Of a stretch of 64,000 nt of DNA, positions 34,425 to 43,928 are shown piece by piece (within the stretch, counting starts at the first letter, position 1; each line of letters starts with the position of its first letter). Made by a program: the position numbers and the translations under genes. Below the pieces are notes generated by a model. It was not told where the DNA came from. It did no database searches and worked only from the letters and a program-made list of their open reading frames with translations. The stretch is from positions 248,001 through 312,000 of the forward strand of contig NZ_JAFRDR010000004.1 in the NCBI RefSeq assembly GCF_017377795.1, read 5' to 3'. The stretch comes from Williamsia soli. GTDB lineage: Bacteria > Actinomycetota > Actinomycetes > Mycobacteriales > Mycobacteriaceae.

Positions 34425-35731
34425 ACAAGTTCTTTCAGGTGCAGCGACGACAGTGCATCTCCCACGAGTCCGGCCCCGAGGGTGTTTCCGCCCTGCGGAT
34501 CGATCAGCAAGAAGCTACCGGTCTCACGATTGGTGTTGTAGTCGTCAGCGCTGACCGGCTGAGCGGTCTGGACCGAGATGCGGCCGATCTGATTGAGCTC
34601 CAACGCGTCCGGGGCGTCACGCAGGACGAGTTCCTGCTCGTCGAACAAGACCTCGAGTCCTCCGACGATGGCCTGCGTGGTACGGGCGCCGTGCTTGAGC
34701 AGCAGCCGGGCACCGGGGCGCAACGGCTTGTCGCCTAACCAGCAGACAGTGGCGCTGAACTGCGAGATCGGTTCGGGCGCATCGGCAACCGCTGCGATCA
34801 CATCGCCGCGGGAGACGTCGACGTCATCGGCGAGGACCACGGTGATGCTCCGGCCGGTGTGTGCCGACTGCAGAGATCCGTCGGCGGTGTCGATGCGCTC
34901 GACCGTGGTGTGCGTGCCCGAGGGCAACACCACGACTTCGTCGCCGACAGTGACCCGGCCGGCAGCGACCTGGCCGGCGTAACCGCGGTAGTCCGGGTAC
35001 TCAGCGGTGCGGGGACGGATCACGTACTGGACAGGGAAGCGGAAGCCGACCGGCTTGCGATCTTCGCTGGCCGGAACGGATTCGAGGTGTTCGATGAGGG
35101 TGGGACCGTCGTAGAACGGGGTGTTCTCGGAGCGGATCGCTACGTTGTCGCCATGCAGAGCGGACACCGGGATGGACACGACCCGGTCGGCACTCCACCC
35201 GAGCGAGGTGGTCATGTCGGTGAACTCGGTGCGGATCTCGCCGAACACCTTCTCGGGGTCATCGACGAGGTCGATTTTGTTGACCGCGAGCACGAGACGC
35301 GGGACCCCGAGCAGCGCCATCACCGCGGCGTGGCGACGGGTCTGCGAGATGACACCCTTACGCGCGTCGACGAGCAGGATCACCAACCCGGCGGTCGATG
35401 CCCCGGAGACCGTGTTCCGGGTGTACTGGACGTGCCCGGGAGTGTCGGCGAGTACAAAAGACCTTGTCGGCGTGGCGAAGTACCGGTAGGCGACGTCGAT
35501 GGTGATGCCCTGTTCACGCTCGGCGCGCAGGCCGTCGACCAGAAGAGACAGGTCCGGCTGATCGAGACCTCGGTCGACCGAAGCTCGGGTGACCGCGTCG
35601 ATCTGATCGGCCAGAACCGATTTGGTGTCGTAGAGCAGCCGACCCACGAGGGTGGACTTGCCGTCGTCGACGCTGCCCGCAGTGGCCAGACGCAGTAGGT
35701 CCGGAGCATGCAATTCAGAGGCGTTTGTCAT
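34421..35731 (-). CDS. cysN: Sulfate adenylyltransferase subunit 1 (GTPase)
   Basis: 436 residues. With CysD it makes adenosine 5'-phosphosulfate from ATP and sulfate, driven by GTP. P-loop AGSVDDGKSTL, DTPGHVQYTRN (G3) and NKIDLVDD (G4), then EF-Tu-like beta domains. It ends without the APS kinase domain fused in mycobacterial CysNC, which agrees with an APS-type reductase (CysH) in the same operon. Its ATG overlaps the cysD stop by one base (TGATG). Confidence 0.95.
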   Translation of the reverse strand: MTNASELHAPDLLRLATAGSVDDGKSTLVGRLLYDTKSVLADQIDAVTRASVDRGLDQPDLSLLVDGLRAEREQGITIDVAYRYFATPTRSFVLADTPGHVQYTRNTVSGASTAGLVILLVDARKGVISQTRRHAAVMALLGVPRLVLAVNKIDLVDDPEKVFGEIRTEFTDMTTSLGWSADRVVSIPVSALHGDNVAIRSENTPFYDGPTLIEHLESVPASEDRKPVGFRFPVQYVIRPRTAEYPDYRGYAGQVAAGRVTVGDEVVVLPSGTHTTVERIDTADGSLQSAHTGRSITVVLADDVDVSRGDVIAAVADAPEPISQFSATVCWLGDKPLRPGARLLLKHGARTTQAIVGGLEVLFDEQELVLRDAPDALELNQIGRISVQTAQPVSADDYNTNRETGSFLLIDPQGGNTLGAGLVGDALSSLHLKELV

Positions 35732-36669
35732 CAGAAATAGCCTTCGCGTTTACGGTCTTCCATGGCAGCCTCGGACACCCGGTCGTCACCACGGGTGGCG
35801 CCGCGTTCGGTCAGGCGAGATGCGGCGACCTCGGCCAGGACGGCTTCGTTGTCGGCCGCGTCGGACAGGACGGCGCCGGTGGTAGAACCGTCGCCGACCG
35901 TGCGGTAACGGACCGAGAGGGTCTTCAGCTCTTCACCTTCGGCAGGACCGCCCCAGGGGCCAGGGGTCATCCACATGCCGTCGCGCGAGTAGACGGGCCG
36001 CTCGTGCGCGTAGTAGATCGAGGGCAGGAGTACCTGTTCGCGAGCGATGTACCGCCACACGTCGAGCTCGGTCCAGTTCGACAGCGGGAAGACACGGACA
36101 TGCTCGCCCGGCGCATGCTTGCCGTTGTACAGGTTCCACAGCTCGGGTCGCTGACGTTTGGGGTCCCACTGGCCGAACGCGTTGCGTAGCGAGAAGATCC
36201 GCTCCTTGGCGCGAGAGCGTTCCTCATCGCGGCGCGCTCCGCCGAAGACCGCATCGAACCGGTTCTCGGTGATCCCGTCGAGCAGGGGCACGGTCTGCAG
36301 CGGGTTCCGGATCCCGTCCGGGCGCTCGGAGAGGCGTCCGTCGGCGAGGTAGTCCTCGACCTTGGCCACATGCAGGCGGAGGTTGTGGCGCTCGACGACA
36401 GCGTCGCGGAACTCCAGGACCTCAGGCAGGTTGTGTCCGGTGTCGACGTGCAGCAGCGAAAACGGCAGCGGCGCAGGCCAGAACGCCTTCAATGCCACGT
36501 GCAGCAGCACCGTGGAGTCCTTGCCACCCGAGAAGAGGATCACGGGGCGCTCGAACTCGCCCGCGACCTCGCGGAAGATGTGGATGGCCTCGGACTCGAG
36601 TGCGTCCAGGGTGGTGAACTCGTCGTCTGTGTCCACCGGCAGCAGATCGGTGCTCTGTTCAACGGTCAT
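35731..36669 (-). CDS. cysD: Sulfate adenylyltransferase subunit 2
   Basis: 312 residues. Catalytic ATP sulfurylase subunit of the PP-loop family: ILFSGGKDSTVLLH, HVDTGHNLPEVLEFRD, GARRDEERSRAKERIFS and FPLSNWTELDVWRYI. Start at ATG 36669, overlapping the cysH stop as ATGA; a longer reading to 36711 would extend into cysH and is not needed. Confidence 0.95.
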   Translation of the reverse strand: MTVEQSTDLLPVDTDDEFTTLDALESEAIHIFREVAGEFERPVILFSGGKDSTVLLHVALKAFWPAPLPFSLLHVDTGHNLPEVLEFRDAVVERHNLRLHVAKVEDYLADGRLSERPDGIRNPLQTVPLLDGITENRFDAVFGGARRDEERSRAKERIFSLRNAFGQWDPKRQRPELWNLYNGKHAPGEHVRVFPLSNWTELDVWRYIAREQVLLPSIYYAHERPVYSRDGMWMTPGPWGGPAEGEELKTLSVRYRTVGDGSTTGAVLSDAADNEAVLAEVAASRLTERGATRGDDRVSEAAMEDRKREGYF

Positions 36670-37397
36670 GAGGCGTGCAACCCGCATTCTGTTTTGGCAA
36701 GACCGGCCCAACGGCCGCTTCGAGGATCAGCGCCATCCACCGGCTTACTGGTGCACGGGGCGCAGCCGATGGAGGGGTACCCCTCGTCGACAAGGGGATT
36801 GACCAGGACACCGTTGGCGTCGATGTACTCCTGGAACTGCTCGTCTGACCACGCCGCGAGCGGATTGATCTTCACCAGTCCGAAGGCGTCGTCGAAGGAG
36901 ATCAGCGGTGCGTTGGCGCGGGTGGGCGACTCCACCCGGCGGATACCGCTGACCCAGGCCTGGTAGCCGGACAACTCACGCTTGAGCGGCACCACCTTTC
37001 GCAGGCGGCAGCATTCTCCGGGGTTGGTGGCGAACAGATTGCGACCGACGGTGGCATCCTGTTGCGCGACAGATTGTTCGGCTTTCGCGTTGACGATCTC
37101 GACGCCGTAGACATGTTCGACGGCGTCGCGCGTGCCGAGGGTTTCGGCGAAGTGATATCCAGTGTCGAGGAACAGCACCTTGAGCTTGTCCCCTCCGAGT
37201 TGCTCGGAGTCGATCGCCGCGGCCGCGACATCGATGAGCACGGCATCCTGCATGTTCGACGCGACGATGAAGTCGCTGCCGAAGGTGTCGGCCGTCCAAC
37301 GCAACAGATCCTGTGCCGACGCGTCCGGCCCGAGTTGAGCGGCACCCTGTTCGGCAAGGTCACGCAACTTCGCCTCGTCGCGAATAGCGGTACTCAT
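36666..37397 (-). CDS. cysH: Adenylylsulfate (APS) reductase, iron-sulfur type
   Basis: 243 residues. Reduces APS to sulfite. C129-C130 (GECCRLRKVVPL) and C212/C215 (GCAPC) are the four ligands of the [4Fe-4S] cluster that distinguishes APS reductases from PAPS reductases. C238 in KTECGLH is the redox-active Cys near the C-terminus. VLFLDTGYHFAETL is the PP-loop-fold substrate strand. ATG overlaps the stop of sir by four bases. Confidence 0.95.
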   Translation of the reverse strand: MSTAIRDEAKLRDLAEQGAAQLGPDASAQDLLRWTADTFGSDFIVASNMQDAVLIDVAAAAIDSEQLGGDKLKVLFLDTGYHFAETLGTRDAVEHVYGVEIVNAKAEQSVAQQDATVGRNLFATNPGECCRLRKVVPLKRELSGYQAWVSGIRRVESPTRANAPLISFDDAFGLVKINPLAAWSDEQFQEYIDANGVLVNPLVDEGYPSIGCAPCTSKPVDGADPRSGRWAGLAKTECGLHAS

Positions 37398-39094
37398 CGC
37401 AATTCCTCCTCATCGGCGCGAACCGCCCACTCCGCAAACCGTTCGCCCTCGTTCCGTTCCTTGATGAAGTTCCGGACCACCCGGTCCATGTAGTCGCCGA
37501 TCTCTCCCGAGAGCACCTTGTGCTGGCGCAACTTTCGGCCGAAAGCCGAATCTTGTCCGAGGCTGCCGCCGAGATGGACCTGGAACCCGTCAACGGTGTT
37601 GCCGTCGCCATCCTCGACCAACATGCCCTTGAAGCCGATGTCGGCGATCTGAGCGCGGGCGCACGAATTGGGGCAACCGTTGATGTTGACGGTGATCGGC
37701 ACGTCGAGCTGCTCATTGACATCTGCGAGTCGCTTCTCGAGCTCGGGCACCAGCACCTGCGACCGCTTGCGGGTCTCGGTGAACGAGAGCTTGCAGAACT
37801 CGATACCCGAGCAGGCCATCAGGTTCCGTCGCCACGGCGAGGGCCGGGCCTCGAGTCCGTGGGGGGCGATCTCCTCGATGAGCTGCTCGACCTTGTCGTC
37901 GGGAACGTCGAGAACGACCAACTTCTGGTACGGCGTGAAGCGGATCCGATTCGACCCTGCGCGCTCGGCGGCGTCGGCCACGGCGGTCAGCTTCGTCCCG
38001 GACACACGGCCTGCGATGGCGGCGAATCCGACGGAATTCAGCCCGCTCTTGAGTTTCTGGACACCGATGTGGTCACGCGGCGCGGTCAGCGGGATCGGGG
38101 CGGGACCGTCGACCAGTTTGCGGCCGAGGTACTCGTCCTCGAGCACCTGGCGGAACTTCTCGATGCCCCAGTCCTTGATCAGGAACTTCAGGCGAGCCTT
38201 GGTGCGCAGCCGGCGGTAACCGTAGTCGCGGAAGACCGAGACGACGGCCTCCCACACGTCGGGGACCTCGTCGAGTGGGATCCAGGCGCCGACGCGTTGG
38301 GCGAGCATCGGGTTGGTGGACAGGCCGCCACCGACCCAGAGATCCAGTCCCGGACCGTGTTCGGGGTGGTTGACGCCGATGAAGGCGACGTCGTTGATCT
38401 CGTGGGCGACGTCCTGCAGACCGGAGATGGCCGTTTTGAACTTGCGGGGGAGGTTGGAGTATTTCGGGTCGCCGATGTACCGGCGGACGATCTCGTCGAT
38501 CGCCGGGGTCGGGTCGAGGACCTCGTCGGTGGCTTCTCCGGCCAGCGGTGAACCGAGGATGATGCGCGGGCAGTCGCCGCAGGCCTCGGTGGTCTTGAGA
38601 CCGACCGATTCGAGCCGCTCGAAGATCTCGGGGACGTTCTCGATGTTGATCCAGTGGTACTGGACGTTCTCGCGGTCGGAGAGATCGGCGGTGTCGCGGG
38701 CGAACTCGGTGGACAACTGCCCGACCGTGCGGAGCTGCTCGGTGCTCAGCGCCCCGCCGTCGCAGCGGACCCGCATCATGAAATGCCGGGCCTCGAGGAG
38801 GTCGAGGTTGTCATCGCCGGTCCACGTACCGTCGTAGCCTTCGGCGCGCTGGGTGTAGAGCCCCCACCAGCGCATCCGACCACGCAGATCGCCCTTGTCG
38901 ATGGAGTCGAAACCCTGCTTGGAGTAGATGTTCTCGATCCGGGCCCGGACGTTGAGCGGATTGTCGTCCTTCTTGGCCTGCTCGTTGGCGTTGAGCGGCT
39001 CGCGATATCCGAGAGCCCACTGCCCTTCTGCGCGCCGTTTCGCGGGGCGTGCCCGCTTGGCCGGTTTCCCGGGGGCGTCGGCAGTCGACGTCAT
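37394..39094 (-). CDS. sir: Ferredoxin-dependent sulfite reductase (nitrite/sulfite reductase family)
   Basis: 566 residues. Six-electron reduction of sulfite to sulfide at a siroheme-[4Fe-4S] centre; cluster ligands are in ACSGIEFCKLSFTET and NGCPNSCAR. It has duplicated nitrite/sulfite reductase halves as in mycobacterial SirA. Operon context (APS reductase, ATP sulfurylase, siroheme chelatase) makes sulfite, rather than nitrite, the substrate. ACAGGAG precedes the ATG at 39094. A 17-codon Cys-containing leader peptide ORF lies about 150 bases upstream. Confidence 0.94.
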   Translation of the reverse strand: MTSTADAPGKPAKRARPAKRRAEGQWALGYREPLNANEQAKKDDNPLNVRARIENIYSKQGFDSIDKGDLRGRMRWWGLYTQRAEGYDGTWTGDDNLDLLEARHFMMRVRCDGGALSTEQLRTVGQLSTEFARDTADLSDRENVQYHWINIENVPEIFERLESVGLKTTEACGDCPRIILGSPLAGEATDEVLDPTPAIDEIVRRYIGDPKYSNLPRKFKTAISGLQDVAHEINDVAFIGVNHPEHGPGLDLWVGGGLSTNPMLAQRVGAWIPLDEVPDVWEAVVSVFRDYGYRRLRTKARLKFLIKDWGIEKFRQVLEDEYLGRKLVDGPAPIPLTAPRDHIGVQKLKSGLNSVGFAAIAGRVSGTKLTAVADAAERAGSNRIRFTPYQKLVVLDVPDDKVEQLIEEIAPHGLEARPSPWRRNLMACSGIEFCKLSFTETRKRSQVLVPELEKRLADVNEQLDVPITVNINGCPNSCARAQIADIGFKGMLVEDGDGNTVDGFQVHLGGSLGQDSAFGRKLRQHKVLSGEIGDYMDRVVRNFIKERNEGERFAEWAVRADEEELR

Positions 39095-39241
39095 GGATGC
39101 TCCTGTCTGGCGGACCCGGGGCAGCCGCGAACATGTGCCGATGGCACCCGGAGTCCTGCAAATGGATTAAGGGGAGGGCGGTAGTCGCACGTGTTCAGAC
39201 CTGCGCGAACCCGGGCTGCGGGTCGCTACGGAACGTGCGGA

Positions 39242-39295
39242 CTAGTTACGACACAGCGCGCTGCATGCACGCTTGAGGTCAATGTGCCGCCGCAT
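39242..39295 (-). CDS. Cys-containing leader peptide of the sulfate assimilation operon
   Basis: A 17-codon ORF, MRRHIDLKRACSALCRN then TAG, in the 5' leader of sir. The pattern Arg-His-[Ile/Val]-Asp-Leu-x-Arg...Cys/Ser-x-Leu-Cys matches the small putative leader peptides often seen before actinobacterial sulfur genes, where ribosome progress through Cys codons is proposed to adjust downstream expression to cysteine supply. AAGGGG lies about 11 bases before the ATG. Short hairpins follow, for example ACCCG-CAGCC-CGGGT near 39208-39222. Confidence 0.75.
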   Translation of the reverse strand: MRRHIDLKRACSALCRN

Positions 39296-39329
39296 CGCGA
39301 GCCACACCCCTTGAGAAGTCACGTCGCCC

Positions 39330-39391
39330 ATAGTGCCACGGCCTCCCTTGGTGCGTCTACTTGGGCTTAGTTCGACTCATGGCGAGTCGAA
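39330..39391 (-). promoter_or_regulatory. Promoter region of the sulfur operon with an upstream dyad
   Basis: On the minus strand TAGACG (39354-39359), 18-base spacer, CACTAT (39330-39335); RNA would start near 39323, about 28 bases before the leader ATG. Just upstream is a perfect inverted repeat TTCGACTC-N5-GAGTCGAA (39371-39391), possibly a regulator site. It could instead help end transcription of the channel gene that finishes at 39440. Confidence 0.5.
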
Positions 39392-39439
39392 GTGCATTGC
39401 CAGCCGGTCTTTGAGTTTCCAACAACAACGATGTGGGGC

Positions 39440-39997
39440 TCATTCCCCGGGCGGCGGAGTTTGTGACTTCTTGAGGTCGCGTCCCCACTTCACTGCGGCC
39501 AGGATGATCTTGATCCCCACGCCCACCACGATCAGGTTGAGCACCATCTGCACGGTCACCACTGCACGCGATACGTCGACAGAGGCGGTGATGTCCCCGA
39601 AACCGACGGTCGCGAACACCGAGATCGTGAAGTACAGCGAGCTCATCCGCGACAGCGGCTCATTGAACTGAGCCGGGTCGTTGACCGAGAGCATGTAATA
39701 CCCGAGGGAGAACGCGAGTAAGTAGATCGGCGCGATGATCGCCAATGCCTCGATGGCTTTGACCGCGGGCGTGGCCGACCGCATGATCTGTCCGATCTGC
39801 CATACCGCGGTCAGCAGGGCGACCCCGAGAAACGCCACCACGATGGCCAGTCCCGCCCAGTCGTCGAAGGACTTCCACGGCAGAGCGAAATACGCCACGA
39901 GATAGGCGACGACCGTGGCGAGCGAGCGCAGCGACGTCAGTACGAGGAGTCGCTTCGGCCACACGATCTTTGTGTTTGTCCCGCTGGACGGTGTCAT
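39440..39997 (-). CDS. Two-helix potassium channel-like protein (Ion_trans_2)
   Basis: 185 residues. The selectivity filter TVGFGDI sits between two C-terminal helices (pore module), with about two further hydrophobic helices before it (VVAYLVAYFALP; AIVVAFLGVALLTAV). FAT-VGFGD is the canonical K+ filter. Chosen start ATG 39997 with GGGGG upstream; a longer reading to 40102 adds a hydrophilic stretch overlapping the divergent hemW promoter. No cytoplasmic RCK domain, so gating is unknown. Confidence 0.88.
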   Translation of the reverse strand: MTPSSGTNTKIVWPKRLLVLTSLRSLATVVAYLVAYFALPWKSFDDWAGLAIVVAFLGVALLTAVWQIGQIMRSATPAVKAIEALAIIAPIYLLAFSLGYYMLSVNDPAQFNEPLSRMSSLYFTISVFATVGFGDITASVDVSRAVVTVQMVLNLIVVGVGIKIILAAVKWGRDLKKSQTPPPGE

Positions 39998-40070
39998 CAG
40001 TGAACCCCCGGTCGATCGCGGCCGGTGCATTTGGCGTTGCGAGCGGCCCTGCTGGGATGATCGAACCACG

Positions 40071-41243
40071 ATGTCGAACATTCTGATCCCGCGATCGCAC
40101 ACCGAGACACCTCTCGGGCTCTATATCCATGTCCCGTTCTGCGCGACGCGCTGTGGATACTGCGACTTCAACACCTATACGGCCGGCGAACTCGGGACGG
40201 CGGCGTCGACCGATCAGTGGCTGACCGCCCTCGACGGCGAGCTGGCGATGGCGGCGCGACAACTGGCGCCCGTGCGGCCGGTGTCCACGATCTTCGTCGG
40301 CGGTGGCACCCCATCGCTGCTGGGGGCCGAGGGGCTCGGCGAGGTCCTGACCTCGGTGCGGCGGTACTTCGACATCGCGCCGGGCGCGGAGATCACCACC
40401 GAGTCAAATCCGGAGTCGACGTCACCGGGGTTTTTCGAGGGGATCGCCGGGAGCGGTTTCACCCGCGTCTCGCTCGGCATGCAGTCGGCCGCAAGTCACG
40501 TGCTCAAAGTTCTCGACCGCACGCACACGCCGGGCCGGGCGGTGGCCGCGGCCCTCGAGGCACGTGCTGCAGGCATCGAGCACGTGAACCTCGATCTCAT
40601 CTACGGAACGCCGGGGGAGCGAGACGAAGACCTGCGCGCATCACTCGATGCCGTCCTGGCAGCCGGGGTAGACCACGTCTCCGCCTACGCGCTGATCGTC
40701 GAAGACGGCACGGCGCTGGCGCGCAAGGTCCGTCGCGGCGAGCTACCGGCTCCGGACGACGACGTACTGGCCTCGCGCTACGAGATGATCGATTCAACTC
40801 TGACCGCGGCAGGCATGCAGTGGTACGAGGTGTCGAACTGGGCGAGTACCGGGGTTCCCGACGCGCTGTGCCGCCACAATCTCGGCTACTGGAACAGCGC
40901 GGACTGGTGGGGCGCGGGCCCTGGAGCGCACTCACACGTTGCCGGTGTTCGCTGGTGGAATCACAAGCACCCGGCAAGATACGCCGCGGCGGTGGGCGCG
41001 GGCGAACTCCCGGTAGCCGGGACGGAAGAGTTGACGACAGATGATCAGCACACCGAACGCGTGATGCTCACCCTTCGCCGTTCGACGGGGCTGCCGTGGG
41101 ACGAACTGGACGCCACCGAGCAGCGGCGTGCGCGCCAGACCATCGCCGATGGGCTCACCGAACTCGTCGGACAGTCCCTGGTTCTGTCCAACCGTGGTCG
41201 TCTGCTTGCCGATGGGGTGGTTCGAAACCTGTTGGCGGGGTAG
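40071..41243 (+). CDS. hemW: Radical SAM heme chaperone HemW
   Basis: 390 residues. The radical SAM cluster motif is CATRCGYC (C24, C28, C31), followed by DFNTYTAGELG, GGGTPSLL, ESNPEST and SLGMQS, typical of HemW rather than the true oxygen-independent coproporphyrinogen oxidase. HemW transfers heme to target enzymes at the membrane. Start ATG at 40071; an upstream in-frame start at 39915 lies inside the divergent channel gene. Its last 89 bases overlap the convergent gene at 41155. Confidence 0.93.
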   Translation: MSNILIPRSHTETPLGLYIHVPFCATRCGYCDFNTYTAGELGTAASTDQWLTALDGELAMAARQLAPVRPVSTIFVGGGTPSLLGAEGLGEVLTSVRRYFDIAPGAEITTESNPESTSPGFFEGIAGSGFTRVSLGMQSAASHVLKVLDRTHTPGRAVAAALEARAAGIEHVNLDLIYGTPGERDEDLRASLDAVLAAGVDHVSAYALIVEDGTALARKVRRGELPAPDDDVLASRYEMIDSTLTAAGMQWYEVSNWASTGVPDALCRHNLGYWNSADWWGAGPGAHSHVAGVRWWNHKHPARYAAAVGAGELPVAGTEELTTDDQHTERVMLTLRRSTGLPWDELDATEQRRARQTIADGLTELVGQSLVLSNRGRLLADGVVRNLLAG

Positions 41244-41637
41244 CGAAGTCGTCCGCCGGTGGCGCCGGTGACGCGCTCTGCTGCGTGAGGGCGGACATGT
41301 TGTCGAGGTCGAGCAATCGCGCGTGGATCACATGACGGTTACGCAGCGCAGAACGGACGGCTCGGTGGAGACCGTCTTCGAGGTACATGTCGCCGTTCCA
41401 GCGCACCGCGTGCGCGAACAGGTCGCCGTAGAACGTCGAGTCCTCCGAGAGAAGTTTGTCCAGAGCCAGCACCGTGGTGACGGTGATCAGTTGGTCGAGC
41501 CGCAGCTGGCGCGGCGGGATCTTGGCCCAGTCGCGGATCGACAGCTGATGGTCCGGGTACGGCTTGCCATCGCGGACGCCTTTGAAGATCACCGGTTCAC
41601 CGTATCCGTTCCGGGTCGCCGTAGACTGGATCAACAC
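41155..41637 (-). CDS. Conserved hypothetical protein, antisense overlap with hemW
   Basis: 160 residues, GTG start at 41637, 23 bases from the divergent hrcA start. The core [20 protein letters not shown] then [20 protein letters not shown] looks conserved; the [14 protein letters not shown] stretch recalls the ParB/sulfiredoxin-like fold, but this is a weak resemblance. The same position relative to hrcA is held by Rv2375 in Mycobacterium tuberculosis, so it is probably the orthologue. The C-terminal ~30 residues are low-complexity and read antisense to the 3' end of hemW; the true end may still be this stop. Function unknown. Confidence 0.7.
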   Translation of the reverse strand: MLIQSTATRNGYGEPVIFKGVRDGKPYPDHQLSIRDWAKIPPRQLRLDQLITVTTVLALDKLLSEDSTFYGDLFAHAVRWNGDMYLEDGLHRAVRSALRNRHVIHARLLDLDNMSALTQQSASPAPPADDFATPPTGFEPPHRQADDHGWTEPGTVRRVR

Positions 41638-41660
41638 TGAGGGTTGGAGGTGAACTGCTC

Positions 41661-42695
41661 ATGTCGAGCACCGATGAACGTCGCTTCGAGGTTTTGCGCG
41701 CAATCGTCACCGATTACGTGGCAACCCAGGAACCGATCGGATCGAAAGCGCTTGTCGAACGCCACCATCTCGGCGTGTCCAGTGCCACAGTCCGCAACGA
41801 CATGGCGGTACTCGAAGCCGAGGGATACATCACACAGCCACATACGAGCTCGGGTCGGGTGCCCACCGACAAGGGGTACCGGCTGTTCGTCGACCGGATC
41901 AGCGAGGTCAAGCCGATCTCGCAGGTCGAACGTCGAGCGATCCTCAGCTTCCTCGATTCCGGCGTCGATCTGGACGACGTCCTGCGCCGCTCGGTACAAC
42001 TCCTTGCACAGCTGACCCGGCAGGTCGCGGTCATCCAGTACCCGGTGCTCTCGTCGTCGGCGGTGCGGCACCTCGAAGTCGTCGCGCTGACCCCGTCCCG
42101 ATTGCTCCTGGTGGTCATCACCGACACCGGGCGCGTCGAGCAACGCATGGTCGAATTGGGCGCTGACCTCGGAGACAACGACATCGCGCGGTTGCGCGAC
42201 ATGTTCTCGGCGGCGTTGAACGGGCAACGCCTCGAGGTCGCCTCACACGCGGTGGCGGAGCTGGCGAACCAGGCCCCCGAAGACCTCCGGCAGCCGTTCA
42301 TCCGGGTCGCTACCGTCCTGGTCGAGACGCTCGTCGAGCGGTCCGCAGACCGCCTCGTGCTCGGCGGTACCTCGAATCTGACCAGGGCCGCCGCTGACTT
42401 CGCGCCGATGGCCGGTGCGATGGGCTCGGTCCTCGAAGCGCTCGAAGAGCAGGTGGTGGTGCTCAAACTGTTGGCAGCCACCCAGAACTCCGGGACCGTC
42501 ACGGTTCAGATCGGCGAGGAGACCCGCGAAGAGAACCTGCGGGGAACCGCGGTGGTTTCCACCGGGTACGGTGCCTCGGGAACAGTGTTCGGTGGTCTCG
42601 GGGTACTCGGCCCGACCCGAATGGACTATCCGGGAACGATTGCCTCGGTCGCCGCCGTTGCCAGATATGTCGGCGAGGTCCTGGCCGACCGGTGA
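41661..42695 (+). CDS. hrcA: Heat-inducible transcription repressor HrcA
   Basis: 344 residues. N-terminal winged helix ([20 protein letters not shown], then [20 protein letters not shown] and [17 protein letters not shown]), followed by the dimerisation and GAF-like domains. Represses chaperone genes through CIRCE elements. No CIRCE (TTAGCACTC-N9-GAGTGCTAA) was found in this window, so its targets (groE loci) lie elsewhere. TTGGAGGTG precedes the ATG. dnaJ2 follows 69 bases downstream. Confidence 0.96.
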   Translation: MSSTDERRFEVLRAIVTDYVATQEPIGSKALVERHHLGVSSATVRNDMAVLEAEGYITQPHTSSGRVPTDKGYRLFVDRISEVKPISQVERRAILSFLDSGVDLDDVLRRSVQLLAQLTRQVAVIQYPVLSSSAVRHLEVVALTPSRLLLVVITDTGRVEQRMVELGADLGDNDIARLRDMFSAALNGQRLEVASHAVAELANQAPEDLRQPFIRVATVLVETLVERSADRLVLGGTSNLTRAAADFAPMAGAMGSVLEALEEQVVVLKLLAATQNSGTVTVQIGEETREENLRGTAVVSTGYGASGTVFGGLGVLGPTRMDYPGTIASVAAVARYVGEVLADR

Positions 42696-42764
42696 CGTGC
42701 AGAGCCGCACGGACGCCGCAGACAGACAACACGCTTACGAAGAGAGAACGGACAACACACCGCC

Positions 42765-43919
42765 GTGGCACGTGATTACTACGGGATTCTTGGGGTGGAC
42801 AGGGGCGCGAGCGATCAGGAGATCAAACGCGCCTACCGCAAGCTCGCCCGCGAACTGCATCCCGACGTCAACCCTGACGAGTCTGCCCAGACCAGATTTC
42901 AGGATGTGTCGGCCGCATACGAGGTACTGACAGACCCGGACAAGCGCCGCATCGTCGACGCCGGCGGAGATCCGCTGGAATCGGCCGGCGCCGGCGGGTT
43001 CGGTGGGTTCGGCAACGGCGGCCGCACCGGTGGCCTCGGAGACGTCTTCGAGGCATTCTTCGGTGGCGCCGGCGGAGGCAGTAGAGGGCCCCGGGGTCGG
43101 GTACAACCCGGTTCAGATGCGCTGCTGCGTATGAAGCTCGATCTTGACGAATGCGCCGCGGGCGTCAGCAAAGAGGTCCGCGTGGACACCGCGGTCCTGT
43201 GTGACGTGTGCACGGGTAAGGGAACCAACGGCAACAGCAAGCCGGTGACCTGCAGCACATGTAAGGGCGCAGGCGAGATCCAATCGGTCCAGCGGTCGTT
43301 TCTCGGCCAGGTCATGACGTCGCGCCCCTGCCCGACCTGTAACGGTGCGGGCGAGACAATTCCGGATCCTTGCCACAAATGCGGCGGCGACGGGCGGGTG
43401 CGGTCCGAGAGGACACTGACGGTGAAGATCCCCGCCGGTGTCGGCGAAGGCATGCGGGTGCGCCTGGTCGGTCAGGGCGAGGTCGGCCCCGGCGGCGGTG
43501 CCGCCGGCGACCTCTACGTCGAGGTGGCGGAGAAGCAGCACTCGGTGTTCGTCAGAGATGGCGACGACCTGCATTGCACCATCCGGGTTCCGATGGTCGA
43601 CGCCGCGCTCGGCGGATCCATCGACATCGACACCATTCTCGGCGGGTCCACCAACGTCACGATCGACCCGGGTACGCAGCCTGGTCAGATCGCCAAGGTG
43701 CGTGGGCAGGGCATGCCGCATCTGCACACCGGTGTTCGAGGGGCGCTTCACGTGCATCTCGACGTTGTCGTGCCCACCCGCCTCGATGCCCAGCAGGTCG
43801 CGAAACTCAAGGAATATCAGAAGCTGGCGGTCGGGGAGCAGATCGAGCTGGTAACCGCAGGATCCTCCAACACCGGTGGACTGTTCTCGCGGCTGCGTAA
43901 CGCCTTTGCCGGGCGCTGA
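42765..43919 (+). CDS. dnaJ2: Co-chaperone DnaJ (second actinobacterial DnaJ)
   Basis: 384 residues. J domain with LHPDVN (HPD motif), Gly/Phe-rich linker ([16 protein letters not shown]), four CxxCxGxG zinc repeats ([32 protein letters not shown]) and the C-terminal substrate domains. Stimulates DnaK ATPase. GTG start (VARDYYG). The hrcA-dnaJ2 pairing is standard in Mycobacteriales. Confidence 0.96.
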   Translation: MARDYYGILGVDRGASDQEIKRAYRKLARELHPDVNPDESAQTRFQDVSAAYEVLTDPDKRRIVDAGGDPLESAGAGGFGGFGNGGRTGGLGDVFEAFFGGAGGGSRGPRGRVQPGSDALLRMKLDLDECAAGVSKEVRVDTAVLCDVCTGKGTNGNSKPVTCSTCKGAGEIQSVQRSFLGQVMTSRPCPTCNGAGETIPDPCHKCGGDGRVRSERTLTVKIPAGVGEGMRVRLVGQGEVGPGGGAAGDLYVEVAEKQHSVFVRDGDDLHCTIRVPMVDAALGGSIDIDTILGGSTNVTIDPGTQPGQIAKVRGQGMPHLHTGVRGALHVHLDVVVPTRLDAQQVAKLKEYQKLAVGEQIELVTAGSSNTGGLFSRLRNAFAGR

Positions 43920-43928
43920 CCACTGTCG

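Noticed and set aside
34421-35731. CysNC fusion as in mycobacteria
   Set aside because: The protein ends after the EF-Tu-like domains (436 residues) with no APS kinase P-loop; the APS-type CysH does not need PAPS.
39095-39241. SAM or other sulfur riboswitch upstream of sir
   Set aside because: No conserved riboswitch core could be recognised; the Cys-containing leader peptide explains the long 5' leader better.
41638-41660. CIRCE element before hrcA
   Set aside because: The spacer is only 23 bases and has no TTAGCACTC repeat; none was found before dnaJ2 either.
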